64,000 nucleotides of DNA from Byssochlamys sp. IMV 00236 (GCA_001931875.2 MSJH02000809.1:62001-126000), one strand, 5' to 3'; positions 22,623 to 34,135 are shown, counted from the stretch's first letter. Notes: generated by a model from the sequence alone, not told the origin. Made by a program: numbers and translations.

Positions 22623-23414
22623 GCCGGGAAAACAATTAAGTGTTCCCAGCGAAAAATAAGAATAAAAATAAAAATAGTAATACCCTCTGTACAATTCCTT
22701 TCGCCGTGCCCGACGGAGATCCCTGCAATGCACGCGTGGTAGTCAATCAATCCGGGTGCAGAACTTCAGTCCGAAGTCAAGGCGCCCTGGAAGGAGAAGG
22801 AACACCCTGCAACATAAGCGCGCCCCGGGAACTCCTAGATGTCTATATAGCTGTGGCTGCTACCACAAAATTGATTTCAGCAATCTGAAGTCCGCGTCAT
22901 TGTCGGATGGAACCGAATTCCACTGAGCTTCTCTCACGCGAGCGAATTGCGATAGAGACAAGCAGAGCTAATGACGACGGAATGCCATCCGGTGTGCTAT
23001 TTATGTTTAGTCCATCGAAAAGAATTGATCGAAGAATCTTAAAGGGCCTCTTGTGGGGAGAAAAGCCGGATCTCTTTGCGAGATATGTACACCCTGTTGC
23101 ATGTGTGATGGAACGGAGATATCATTGGTGAGAGATAATAATATAGTTACATCGGGCTAAGCTATGTTTAGCCGGCGGGATCTAGATCGAAATTAGCTTG
23201 GAAATTGGACGATCCGCGGGATCATACTCTTCCATATCTTTATTCTCACTATGTAGTTTCTTTCGAATGAAGAATTACCACATATGACCATCGGGTCCCC
23301 GATGGTCATAGGTTGTCGGGGGGAAAGACTATGCTGGCTAGCTGTCACAAAGTTTGGTCAAGTATCGTCATATATGATGTGCAGAATACTGCAGTTATCG
23401 TACAAGATTGATTT
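22623..23414. other. Intergenic region
   Basis: 792 bp. No supported gene. An inverted pair around 23286-23310 (ATGACCATCGGG and CCCGATGGTCAT) could form a 12-bp hairpin with a 2-nt loop and might lie in the 3' region of the minus-strand gene ending at 23415. Confidence 0.5.
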
Positions 23415-25243
23415 TCAGTTCTTCTCATCAAAATCATCAAACGGAAAGTGCTCGCGGACCCCAGTTACATCGTCAGCAGTCTCGGATACTTCGAGCATTT
23501 TGCTTTTGATTTCTTGCGCCAATTCTTTCGCAGCTTCGTACTCACTATTCGGGACCCATCCCAATTCGTCGACGCCTAAAGCATCCCGCATTTGCTCCAT
23601 TGCGATGTCAGCTTCTTTTTGTTGCGTGTCAAGATAAAGAGTGTCTTGGATAGTCCTTTCCGAGTACTGTACAGGAGACAGAGGAGGGTCTCCTTCGCCA
23701 TGCACCGCAGAGTCAGCTGAGAGCAAATTCTGCCAGCTTCGTATGGCACGAATTATATCAGCCCGCAGAGTAACTGAGTCACCTTCCCATGGGGTGCCCG
23801 CGCTCTTAAAGAGCCGTTGACGTAATATAACGGAGTTGTCAAATATTGCATTATAATGTTCTTCGTTCAGCCGTCCAGTGAAAGCAGCATAAAGAAAATG
23901 AACCAATCTTTTTCGGAGCGTCTCACGTATCGATGCTTGCTCAGAGTGGGATAGTGACTCAAAGTTTGGCGGAAGATCTAGCTGGGGTTTTCTAAGCTCT
24001 TCTGATTCAGGGTCACCGTAGTTCTGAAAGTACTTCGGTATCCCAGCTGCAAGACCCAGAGGAAGAATAGAGGAATGTTGCCAATCAATCAATCCAACTA
24101 TTTCATTTGAATCTGACACAAGAATATTGTTTGGCTGGAAATCAGGATGTCGCATGACCGGCCGATGCAGCGCCGTTCCAGCCCCAAATCCAAGGAAAGG
24201 TACCAATTTTAGGTAATCAGAAAGATTTCTCATGTGGGTATCAGGCGAGACCTTGGAAAAGTGATATATTTCCCTGTAGAGGCGTTCATAGGGAAGTCGA
24301 GGTTTCGCGTAATTTTTCGTCCAACATAATTCCCGCTCACCAACAGCCTGAAATATATCAGTAGATGACAGCCCTATTGATAATTAACAAATGACGTTCA
24401 TGAAAGATGAGAGATCCACGTACACGGTCCTCGGCCAATATTCAGTGTGCTTCTTTCATCATGCCACCAACTATAGTGTGTTATTGGTCCTACACAGAAT
24501 TCAACATCCTCCTGACTTGATAGAGGAACATTTCTCTCCGACGGAAGGTCTCTGCGATAGTATAGACTTCCATACGCGGGAAACTCTAACGACATCAATC
24601 GCGCCTCCCACTCGACAATTTGTTTCATGATTTTGTGCTGCTCTTTTGGTGTCATCGAATACCACGTATCGCCGAGAGGGGTACCGCCCAACTTCTCCAT
24701 AATAATGTACTCAGAGCCAACAGGGTTTGTTTTTGTCGAACACCATGCGTACACCTCAGGTGTGCAAATCCCATGTAACCGTAGATAGTCCAGAGTGGCT
24801 ACCTCGCTAGCCACAGTGTAGTGCTCAGGTACCGTAGACGGATACGGCAACCTCGCAATGGCACACCTGCCATCTTTGAAAGTCGCCTGGAACACACGGT
24901 TGAATCCGCCTTCCGATAACTTTGAGAAGGTAGCGATGTCTGATGAAATGCCGCCACATGCAACGGCAATAGCCTTCTTCAGGGCGACTACGTCAAACTT
25001 GAGGTAGCGCTCTGATAATCGTAAATGCTCATTGTAACTAATAGACCATCAGGTTGAAGAGAATCTCCTGATAGAATCAAATACGTACATCCATCTCCCG
25101 GATGTATATCCGAACAGTTCATCGGCGGGATATCTAATCGGTGTATGGACGGATCCAGCCACACCTCTCGTCGATCGAGGCCCATTCCTGCGGAGACATA
25201 GAAACCGAGTTTGTAAAGCACTATGGAAGTTCCGTATTCGCAT
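23415..25243 (-). CDS. AIM9-type phosphotransferase (APH/kinase-like fold), probably mitochondrial
   Basis: Three exons: 25243-25089, 25037-24424 and 24373-23415, with introns of 51 and 50 nt, giving 575 residues. The N-terminus (MRIRNFHSALQTRFLCLRRNG) is basic and amphipathic, as in mitochondrial presequences. Conserved stretches follow: ELFGYTSGRWIYNEHLRLSERYLKFDV, FSKLSEGGFNRVF (glycine-rich loop), NPVGSEYIIMEKLGG, HYSWWHDER, RHPDFQPNNILV (HxDxxxxN Brenner motif) and GLIDWQHS (metal-binding Asp). This order matches the fungal AIM9 group of aminoglycoside-phosphotransferase-like proteins. The natural substrate is unknown. The splice at RGPW|LSST restores a family Trp and supports the model. 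It is divergent from the SRPK-like kinase to its right. Such genes are often expanded and unstable in fungi, as the pseudogene at 27386 shows. Confidence 0.85.
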
Positions 25244-25809
25244 CTTATCGAGAGTTCAATTTCTGGGAGTCACATAGATCAAACCAAGAAATGTGTCAGG
25301 ATTCAGGAGAAGTGTTTACCACTCCAGAAACGGCGGCTTTACTTATCCTGACGGAAAAACAATATTTCCGAGTTTGCTGTCAACGACAGAACAAGCACAT
25401 GAATCGGCAGTAATAATAAATGGCAGTTAAAACGTGAAGCTAGACTACCCTTAATGAGTGATTATATTTAATTTCCTCCACCTACGCGCTTATTCGACCC
25501 TGCCGTCAAACGAGAAGTAATTTCTGGCTTCCCATACGACCGGCTGAGCCCCACAATCCATACTTATGTAGTAAACAGTGTGATGGGGGGCACCGGATCT
25601 CTTTTATCGTTCAAAACGAGAGGCTATTCTTGTAGAAGACGAAAGTGGGACGTATCCTGAGAAGAATGAGGTAACTATATTGTTCCACTCCAAGGAGTCA
25701 CTGCAGGGGAATTTCCAAACCAAGTGTGAGATCATTGCGAAGCTCGAAAAGGCTACAGTCGATGTATACATTTGAGTACAAATATCATGCTTGCAGCATA
25801 ACTCGCCGC
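25244..25809. promoter_or_regulatory. Divergent region between phosphotransferase and kinase genes
   Basis: 566 bp between the AIM9-like start and the chosen kinase start. No other gene supported. The kinase frame is open back to about 25726, so a longer N-terminus from the ATG at 25762 is possible. Confidence 0.45.
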
Positions 25810-27246
25810 ATGATCTCAAGATCTGTTATTGCCTCCTGGGGCATACCGCGGCTGTCCATCATTTCCAACGCAACCTATTCGACGTTGCGTCGGATGGATG
25901 ATTTCCCATATACCTCAACTATTGACGCAGAGCCTCTTCACCGCTATCAAAAAGGCGGCTACCATCCCATGACGTTAGGAAGTTTTTTGGATAACAAGAG
26001 ATACAAGATACTGCACAAATTAGGGTGGGGAGGCTACTCGACAGTTTGGGCTGCAAGAGATCTCAGGTTGTACAAATTGCAGTTGCTGACTTCACTTCGA
26101 GCTAGACAGGACTAACTTGTTTCCAGAGAAGACACGTATGTTGCTATCAAGGTGTCCATTTCTGAAAGAAGGGATAGTGAGATAAATCGAGAACTCGACG
26201 TCATGAAGAAGTTGGCATCTATACACCCAAGCCCTCCACACGTCATACGCATGCTTGATGATTTTAACTTAGAGGGTCCGAACGGGACCCATAAGTGCCT
26301 CGTTTTCGAGCTCCTAGGACCAAATATCCCTGATATGATTGATGCGCGCTTTCCTGATGGCAGGCTTCCAGCGCAGCTTGCAAAGGCCATTGCAAAACAA
26401 GCGCTTTTTGGACTTGACATTTTGCACCAACAGAATATTGGACACGGAGGTAAATCATGCTTGCATATTTATCTCTTGGCGTCCATATCTAATAACTGTT
26501 ATCTAATGCAGACTTTCATACTCGCAATCTAGCTTTTGCGATGCCTTGTATGGACATATCTGAGGAGAAATTTATTGAACTCCTAGGAACTCCAGAAATC
26601 GGCTATGTCGAAAGGGGCGATGGAAAAGCTCTAGAGCCTAACATACCAGAGTACATCGTCAGGCCTGCCTCATACCGGACATTTCCTTGGCCGTCGTCGA
26701 GTTCCATCAAGATTGTTGACTTCGGTGAATCATTTTTGCACACGACTATCCCTCAGACTCTTCACACCCCACTACCGGTCCGAGCACCTGAGGTTATTTT
26801 TGGAGACCGTTTGGATTATCGTGTGGATCTGTGGAGCATGGGATGTATGGTGAGTACAATTGGTAGAAGATAGAAGTAATCTAGAACGATACTGATTGGT
26901 ATGTCAGCTCTTTGAGCTTTTTGTTGGCCAACCGCCCTTTGATAGCTTCTTAATAACACCCACGATACTCGTCAATCAAATGCGAGAAATGGCAAGCGAT
27001 GCTTTACCTGAGAGATGGCAAGAGGCATGGAAGACAATGGATGATAAAGCTGCCACCAAAGAATCAGGACCCTCGTTGCAAGAGTGGCTAGAAGACATGT
27101 ATTTTGACGGTGAACGGAAGGAAGACTTGACGAAGGAAGATATAGCTAAGCTGGCGCAAATTATTGGAAAATTGCTGCGGTTTGAGCCGTCCACCAGGGC
27201 GTCAGCGAGGGAAATTTTAGATGATCCTTGGTTTAATGGTAATTAA
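25810..27246 (+). CDS. SRPK-like protein kinase
   Basis: Four exons: 25810-26066, 26127-26449, 26512-26849 and 26908-27246, giving 418 residues (434 from the alternative ATG at 25762). The chosen start gives a basic hydrophobic leader, MISRSVIASWGIPRLS. Kinase signatures: LGWGGYSTVW (glycine loop), VAIKVS (ATP lysine), HGDFHTRNLAF (catalytic loop, Asp made across the second splice), IVDFGES (DFG), RAPEVIFG (APE), and LWSMGCMLFELF. The opening YxxGGYHP... and the split kinase lobes resemble the SR-protein-specific kinases, which form a large variable family in Aspergillus. All catalytic residues are present, so it is likely active. Targets are unknown. Codon use is less C-rich than in the housekeeping genes, in keeping with the accessory island it opens. 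Confidence 0.85.
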
Positions 27247-27385
27247 TAGGTTATTTATCACGATTTACTAATGCAAATCGTGCAGATTTTCATATCCTAA
27301 ATATATCAACCATAAAATGCCCCGAATATACATTATTAGTCCAATCTTGGCACATCTGCCCCGTTCAGATCAGTTAGAAAGACAA

Positions 27386-28740
27386 TCATAAATCATACAA
27401 TTTATCGATGGGAAATGAATCCCTGAAATTCTCTTCGCCACCCTCGTTTGATTTGAGCATCTTCAACTTGACAAAGTCGTCGATTTCATGTTGCTGCGTT
27501 TGGTTCAAATCCCGGATACAGTCTTCAAGCGAGGTAAAAGGCCCATAGTAACACCGATCAATAAATGTCCAAATATATCATCGAACATGGAGCTATACCT
27601 CACGGCCAAGCACACCCAGAACAATCCAGTGTCCATAGAACGCTCCATTAGCGGAGAAAGGCGCTGTAATTCAGACAGGCATTATCGTTCTATTGATTCA
27701 TCTTCGCAATCACATAGTGCATCCAGAAATATACAGAGTTTCCGTAACTGGTGGAGATCCAATTCCCAATCCTCGGGACTTTGCAATAAGAGCCACCAGG
27801 GTGCCGTGTATACAAATTCAGCAGGTGCAACATGTGTGAATTCCCAATCGATGACTCCAGAGATACTATGGTTCTTAATGTCAATAAGGACATTTAAAGG
27901 GCGGAAATCATCACAATAAAGCCGAAATGGCCCTTGGCAATTCTCACTAAAAATCCTTCTCACAATATTAAGAAATAAAAGGCGAGCTGCAAATTTCCTC
28001 CTACAATCCTCCTAATCCTGAACAATATCATTTTATTAAAACTAAAGATGAGTTAACTGTTGTAAAGCAAGCGATTCGATATAGTCCGTGGCTGACTTAA
28101 AGATATGCAAAAGGAAAGCTTCCTCGGGCATATTTGCCGATACCATCAACTCATTCATATTAAAGATAAGTGGTCGCCTTCCAACAATAAAACACCCCTC
28201 ATACTCGGTTAGGGTGCCGATCGCATTAAATTCAAGCCTTAACAGTTTTAACATAATTGCGGCCATTTCGCGATAAGCTCGCCTCAGACTTCAATCGCTC
28301 AGTTATAGGCTCAGGACTGGCCGTCCTTCCGCAAAACAATCTTTTAGAAGCTGAGATAACAATTCTCCTTCAAGGAATAATATAACAATATAAGGACCAA
28401 CCACAGAGATGCCAAAACTAAATACTTCAAGGATAGGTATCAATATTATATAGCGAAGGTACTTCATGGTTGCAACTTCATTTTCAACTTTTTCACAACA
28501 GAGTATAGCTTTTCCAAGAGCAGCGAAGCGGACAATAGCATATAAGCCATCTTTATATCTGACCAGATAGCAGATATTGAAAGCACCGTTCCTCCAGAGA
28601 CAAGCAGACTTTAATTCCCCAGGCCGATGCTTTGCGGCATGCTGCATAGATAGGATCTCAGGGGACTTATTCAAGAGCAGTTTCAACCAAGCGGTGAATT
28701 TTCGTTCTTGTTGCTTTTCCACGACATGATCGAATTTCAT
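27386..28740 (-). pseudogene. Phosphotransferase (APH family) pseudogene with many stops, RIP-like
   Basis: A minus-strand phosphotransferase frame can be followed from the ATG at 28740 to a stop at 27386. Recognisable parts are FTAWLKLLLNK near the start, YIVILFLEGELLSQLLKD, YCDDFRPLNVLIDI (Brenner-like motif) and GVIDWEFTHVAPAEF, then FPIDKLYDL at the end. In one continuous frame it carries TAA (28303-28305), a TGA about four codons on, a TAG/TAA/TAA cluster near 28030, a TAG soon after, and TAA near 27680. A later one-base shift, at about 27575-27590, is needed to keep the tail in frame. The stops fit C-to-T or G-to-A change, and nearby codons are A/T-enriched, as expected of repeat-induced point mutation. 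It cannot make a full-length protein. Confidence 0.75.
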
Positions 28741-28988
28741 ATTTTGCGGTGCAGCTATCACGCTTAGAAAGGGGGAAATAGAGGAAAGAGAGAGATAGCG
28801 TGATGTCTAAGATCGAAACTCCGCTCCTGGAGGACGACATTCCTACACCGCCCTAAGTAACTAGCTCTGGAGGACTGCTTAGTTACTCCGTACTTAAGTA
28901 CTCGGTGGGTTCCGTATCAAGTTGCCTTCACCTTCTTCCTGGATGACAGTGGCAGCTTCCCATAATAGCTTCACATATATTCCCCAAA

Positions 28989-29512
28989 ATGTCTTCTCCC
29001 TCACTTTCTTCCTCTGTTGTGGCACCTGTCGTCTCAGGAATAATGAATACCTCATTGTCCATCGATAGTTTAGAAGAAGCTCTGAAGGTGTTGAGTTGAA
29101 GGTACTTAAATCTCGAGATCAGTCCTGATCTAAAATTTCACATTCCTGAGATTGTCCTCCATGCTCCGGCAGTCCGAAATCTTCTTCGAGGCGCAAACGC
29201 TCAGAACCGTGTTCTTTTCTATGACAGAGAATCACATATACTTATGATGGCTTTTTGCCAGTCGACCAAAAAGGAGAACTCCTAGTTGGTCTGCCTGGAT
29301 CTCTAATAACTTACTACACGTGGGATGGCGAGACCAGTCCACGATGCAACCACCATGTTTGCGAGTGAGTTGTTGACAAGCATGGTTGCAGATGGATTCA
29401 TCCCCTCCGCCCTAAGAAGAAATGTTGTTATAAGCACGGGTGGCCATATAATGTCCCGCATACGTGATCATGGATCTAACAAAATATACCAACCTCTCTC
29501 TTGCTTTTGACG
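28989..29512 (+). pseudogene. Unrecognised broken coding relic
   Basis: Starting at the ATG 28989, one frame reads a Ser-rich leader, then SLEEALKVLS, a TGA, then YLNLEISPDLKFHIPEIVLHAPAVRNLL, further stops, and MFASELLTSMVADGFIPSALRRN to a stop at 29510-29512. Long open stretches separated by stops in the same frame suggest a decayed gene. I do not recognise the family. A segment of it (29241-29302) recurs in diverged form at 29535-29597. Confidence 0.4.
29241..29302 (+). repeat. Direct repeat unit 1 (with 29535-29597)
   Basis: About 62 bp, containing CAGTCGACCAAAAA and TAGTTGGTCT, recurs about 290 bp to the right. Most differences between the copies are C/T or G/A transitions. Probably one internal duplication in the relic gene, later mutated. 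Confidence 0.7.
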
Positions 29513-29534
29513 ATAAGAAACTCACATCAATGAT

Positions 29535-29597
29535 CATATGATGGTTTTCTACCAGTCGACCAAAAAGTTGAACTCTTAGTTGGTCTACCTGGATCTT
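29535..29597 (+). repeat. Direct repeat unit 2 (with 29241-29302)
   Basis: Diverged second copy of the unit at 29241. It has more A and T at the differing sites, as expected if this copy took RIP-type transitions. Confidence 0.7.
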
Positions 29598-29865
29598 CAA
29601 CACAATATTCGATTGGTTCAGTAGGTGAAGCTGCTTATCAGGTGATTCATACAGAGGTCTGGCAGACCGAAACATACACGTTGGAATCCTGTTCTCAATT
29701 TATATCTCTCGCGATATACCCAGAAAGAGAGCCATAGTTAGAGCATGTTTTCGCATGTTATTCTAGAAGATAGTAACAGTAAGACTTATCGCGGTTGAGG
29801 TTAAGATGACAGGTTGCTAGACAGCAGCAAGTATGTACTACTTATTAGAGCATGGAACACTAATG

Positions 29866-29952
29866 TTCTTTTCTTTTCTTTTCTTTTCTTTTCTTTTCTT
29901 TTCTTTTCTTTTCTTTTCTTTTCTTTTCTTTTCTTTTCTTTTCTTTTCTTTT
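29866..29952 (+). repeat. (TTCTT)n satellite, about 17 copies
   Basis: 87 bp of perfect TTCTT pentanucleotide repeat. Perfect over its whole length, so probably still length-variable. It lies about 245 bp upstream of the kinase-like gene at 30198. Confidence 0.97.
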
Positions 29953-30197
29953 ACTATAAACTCCCAATTAGGTACAGTTAAACATATATAATTATGCAAT
30001 ATGCATTATCAGGCGTCCGCCGTAAAAAGGTTGGCGGTGAATAGATGTGGTGATGTAAGTAGGTATTGTACCCATTCTTGGGAGGCCGTCCGAATAATTT
30101 TGTCGGCTCCTCATATCTCTACCTCTCTCTACTTTTTATTGCTACTCTCATCAACCCTACACACTTACCATCGCTACGAGTATCCAGTGTCACCAAA

Positions 30198-31156
30198 ATG
30201 AATTCTGGGTTTCCACCTGGAGTCATTGCAAGGCTGTTCAAGGGCATGACAATACGTGTCCAAGGCAGTGATTACTTGCTTGAAAGAGCCATCTCTGAGG
30301 GCTACGACCAAGACCTCGCACAACTGGTAGCGGTATTCGAAAGTACAAGACTCACTGATCATGAAACTGTCGTTCTTAAGCTACGAATCCAGTAAGTTAC
30401 TTCTTTCTTTGTCTATGTATCTAGAATTACTCTGGAGTCCGCCTACTTTCAATATGTACAGCATCACATTCAGAATAGATGTGGCTTCAGTTATGCAGCC
30501 TAGAGAAGTGCTGCGCTCTTTGGCATATCTTGCGCTAAATAGTTACATCTTTTCAGACTAGATCCAGAGTCAATTCCGGAGAGAGATCGGGCTGGAAGGC
30601 TATGGATGGCTACAAACTGGTTTAGGGAGGAAGCGCGGCTCCTTAGAGAGTGCCAGTCGATAGAACACAGGACGCCACACTTCTATAGTCAAGAGGAGCT
30701 TGTTCAGGGGGCAAGTGGTTTCTTTCCTGGGGGATACTTACACGTTATTGCGATGTCAAAGGTCCCTGGAAAAGCGGTGACTTCCTACAAGAAGTTCACT
30801 GAAAGCGAGATTATTGCTATGCAGCACCAACTTACGGCCACACTCGAGTAGGTAGCTCTTATAACCCGGTCCAGTTATACCTGCTAACTCTGAATCTATA
30901 GACATATGCGTGTTCGAGGGTGGCGTTATAGCAGCCCCAATCAAGATGATCTGTTCTTCGATCGCAGCACCATGCACCTGTCAGTACAAGCTCTTGTAAA
31001 TCCTTTGAGTATTGATGCGAACTGCTATATAGATCCCTGGTAGGGCTCTCTGGTATCGGGCCTACACAGCCGAAGCCAAATATGACAATCACGCCAACAT
31101 CTTTCGATGTCACATCATTCGGTCTAAACGCTTTACCACACACTAAGGGGGATTAG
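30198..31156 (+). CDS. Small kinase-like-fold protein, probably truncated
   Basis: Exons 30198-30391, 30557-30847, 30902-30979 and 31033-31156, giving 228 residues. The first intron is long for this window (165 nt). The text MNSGFPPGVIARLFKGMTIRVQ, FREEARLLRECQSIEHRTPHFY, YLHVIAMSKVPGKAV and HMRVRGWRYSSPNQDDLFFD recalls the small fungal kinase-like proteins in which an Asn-x-x-Asp site precedes LFFD. The usual Asp of the activation segment is not seen. Exon 4 gives PTQPKPNMTITPTSFDVTSFGLNALPH, and a related block is found at 31600-31700. If the last intron (GTCAGT donor) is retained, the protein ends at IDPW near 31043. Function unknown. Activity is doubtful. Confidence 0.5.
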
Positions 31157-31589
31157 CAGATCTAGATTGTTTAGTTCTATATTTAGACGCCCAAAGGAAT
31201 TACTGCGAACAGATAATATGACAGATCACCTGCACGGACTTTATGCGCTGACATATATTGGAATAGTAAATGTATATGGGATAATTTGCAATGTCGAACA
31301 ATAAACCTCCAATAATACTACATTGTTGTATTTAGAAATATGTTTATACTTATTTATATTACAGAATAGATCATGTTTAAAATTGTATAAGAAAGAACAG
31401 AATAAACAAAATCCTTAATGTTTAGTCGAGTCGACTTCCGGTAAAAAATCTGGCGAATATCAGAGAAAACATACTTCATGCCCGGTCTGCATCTACAAAA
31501 TTATGGAAGGCAGATGAGAGGCGTACGCACACCTGCTCGTGCATAACCCTGTTTAACTTCCTTGAGGGTTCCGGTTAACTGGTATATAG

Positions 31590-31712
31590 TCCACTGGCTG
31601 ATTGAACCGACATATATTCCTTCAAGTCCAAATGAAACTATTACAGACACATTCTTTGATGTTACATCTTTCGGCCTAGACAGTTTGCCACATATGATGC
31701 GGTAATTAGGCG
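31590..31712 (+). pseudogene. Diverged copy of exon 4 of the gene at 30198
   Basis: In one frame the text reads PTYIPSSPNETITDTFFDVTS then FGLDSLPHMMR and a stop, matching exon 4 of the upstream gene (TITPTSFDVTSFGLNALPH) in protein and in DNA. No matching upstream exons are seen next to it, so it is an isolated 3' duplicate. Confidence 0.55.
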
Positions 31713-32504
31713 GAGACCTTATACTGGAAACGCTCCTGGGCTCCATCGTATATGCCTGCGTGGGTGATATTCCAAGTGAGTAGACTAGGGAATTCGTGTC
31801 TTGCTAGTGTTCCCTGTAGGGTGCATTTAGGCAGGATGTATAGTTCCTATAGGCCTGAATATCTGGTAATTAAAGCTCCTATCACCTGGGTTCGTGATAC
31901 ACCTCTCCGGTCTCCCCAGGACTGTGAAGATAAGACACTTGATGAAGCAACCGCACAACTTCACAACTTCAAACCATCACCGTGAACCATTCACCCCAGA
32001 TATTTCTTGAACAGCCAGGTAGTTCCTCATGGAGTACCCCCACTCCTTTCCTCAGCAAGCTCCACCCGTAAGGATAAATAGCCCGAACTTGCTAAATAAT
32101 TAAAGCACCAGGCACCTTCAGCCTGCCATATCCGTTGTTTCGGATAGCGCTGCCATCGCAGGTACAGCTCGGCTTCATACAGAGGTCTGGATTCTGACAT
32201 ACACACATGGCCTCTTTGGATCTTTATCTACTCTGTCTACATATTTTGAAGACTCTCTTTATCAAGCATACATAATTGCAACTGGCCGGCATTTCCTGAT
32301 TTTAGGATCCAGGAAAAACGTTGAAAAGTCTCGTAGGCCGTACTGGCTTCTGTCTATCAACTCCCCAACCCCCCAGAAGGCGGCCACTTCTTTAATCAAG
32401 CCCAGCATGACATCAATTAAAACTAGTACCGCTCTCAATAAATCTGCCAGAAAGCTAGTGAGTTTAAACTATTCATAACATGTCCGAACTATCTACTAAT
32501 CTAT
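31713..32504. other. AT-rich gene-poor DNA with short echoes
   Basis: About 0.8 kb with no gene. A short stretch near 32172-32200 (TTCATACAGAGGTCTGG) also occurs near 29643-29660, another sign that this island is built from duplicated pieces. Confidence 0.4.
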
Positions 32505-33110
32505 CTTAGTCCGAAAACGAGGCGACTCTACTTGCCTGATCACCGGCTTCACAGAGCGCATAGAGATAGCGCATATCTACCCTCTTTCCCTAGGCCAGAA
32601 GAGCAAGACATAACAGGAGCAGTTTTGGGAAACTCTGTCTAACTACTGGATATCAGATAAGAAGGCCGAAATACTGGGACCTCAATGAATGGAGCATTGC
32701 GCCAATCTTATGTACTTCCGTAATATCGCCCATAAATTGTGATTGCGCCGCAGGAAATAGGGGCACTGTTCGCGCAGTCGCCACGACTGCTTCAACGTAA
32801 GTTTCTCTTCAGTTCCTAAGCGCCGTAGTCACTAATAAATTTGCCTAGCTTCCGGACTCTGCTATTCCGGCCGCAGAGCGCCTTGTGCGTGCGACTGCGC
32901 GCCTTGAGGAGAGATTCGCTGCGAGTCGTTCTTGCGGCCGCCAGGCTGAGCGGGTTGGTCGTTGTCTGGAGGAGGTGCGAGCTATCTATGCTGAACGACT
33001 ATGGTCATGGGGTCCTCCGAGCCATGACAAACAGGAAGTTCCCCAACAGCTCAGGTACCTTGGCAACTCCCGAGTGAGAGTTCTATCTTCTTGGTAGCGA
33101 GAATGGATCC
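32505..33110 (+). pseudogene. HNH-nuclease-like gene relic
   Basis: One frame from about 32518 reads CLITG, a short spacer, EIAHIYPLSLG, then a TAA, then QFWETLSNYW and another stop. Order and spacing match the fungal HNH_2 type domain (Cys...LTG...AHIYP...FW). A GC-rich piece at 32860-33090 reads ATARLEERFAASRSCGRQAERV and RAIYAERLWSWGPP in another frame. It could be another part of the same gene or an unrelated relic. No intact frame joins them. Confidence 0.4.
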
Positions 33111-33291
33111 TCTGGTCATCTTATGAGAACCTTTTCCGGCCTCTGGGGTCAAGGCGGTCGTTGACAGCCTTACAATCTTCTATAATCGGCGATGCCTTAT
33201 ATACAGATGATGTGCGGCGAAGGGTCTTCGTTGGAAACAATTAAGCTATGCGATTCGGAGAAAGAGGAGCTCGCGGCCAAGGTACAGCGCC

Positions 33292-34086
33292 TTGCCAATT
33301 AACACACCTACCTACAGCACATCAAAACACACAACAACAGCCTCCTTTTTTTGCTGTGCAAACGATTTAAAAAATTCCAAGGTACCTGCTGCACGCAATA
33401 TTTGTCTTCGTGAACGCAAACCAGGACCAGTCCAAATAGCACTCAATAAGAAGCGGAAGCACGTTCCAGAATCCTGGTCAGAATGGGCAGCAGCAGGCAG
33501 CAAACACAACCATGCAGACGAGGCCAGCTCATTCTTGCTGGAAGGAATGTCGCCGATATGTGGAATTTCCGCGTTGATAATTTGCTTATTTTCTATATGT
33601 CTAATCTTACGGAGCGATTCTATTAAGGATCACCAAGGGAATCGAAGACCATATGACAAAAACAACATGAAGAGTGTTGTGTGGTGCATTAATCCTGCGC
33701 AACAGTTTTTAATCGGAGCCGCACTTCACCCCTGTGGGATTAATGCCCATATCTTCCATGCCGAATTAGATCATTTTGAGAGGGAGATATTGGTCCAGAA
33801 GTTCTGCACCCAGCGTAACTCCTATTATGTTCTTATTTGTTCGTTTTACGTGAACTCTGCTGGTTCGAACTTGCAAAGTCTTTGCCGGAATATGCACTTG
33901 TGGGATATTCCTACCTTAGACCGGTATGTACAACAGGCCGTGGGCCGTGTTCGTCGGCTCGGGCAGAGGAAAATCGTGAAAGTATACGATTATGCAATGG
34001 ACTGGCAGCGCTCGGATAAAACCGCAATGAGGTCAATTCCGACGACGGATATGCTCACTTTGAGAGTCCTCTTACCATCACTTTAG
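33292..34086 (+). pseudogene. SNF2-type helicase C-terminal domain relic
   Basis: The open frame has no proper ATG start and its first half has no family features. From about 33650 it reads SVVWCINPAQQFLIGAAL, INAHIFHAELDHFERE, NLQSLCRNMHLWDIPTLDR and QQAVGRVRRLGQRKIVKVYDY, the conserved second helicase lobe of SNF2 ATPases ending in motif VI (QxxGRxxRxGQ). The ATP-binding lobe (Walker A, DEAH) is nowhere nearby. It is therefore a truncated remnant of a larger gene. Confidence 0.6.
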
Positions 34087-34135
34087 AGACTTCAAAGTTG
34101 TATAGGGCTTCTCAACAATTAACTGTGCGGAATAT

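Noticed and set aside
23284..23320. Short hairpin as a terminator
   Set aside because: Fungal genes do not use such hairpins for termination; kept only as a note in the intergenic entry.
33292..33640. First half of the SNF2-containing frame as a real N-terminus
   Set aside because: Starts with TTG, has no ATG before the helicase part in good context, and shows no domain.
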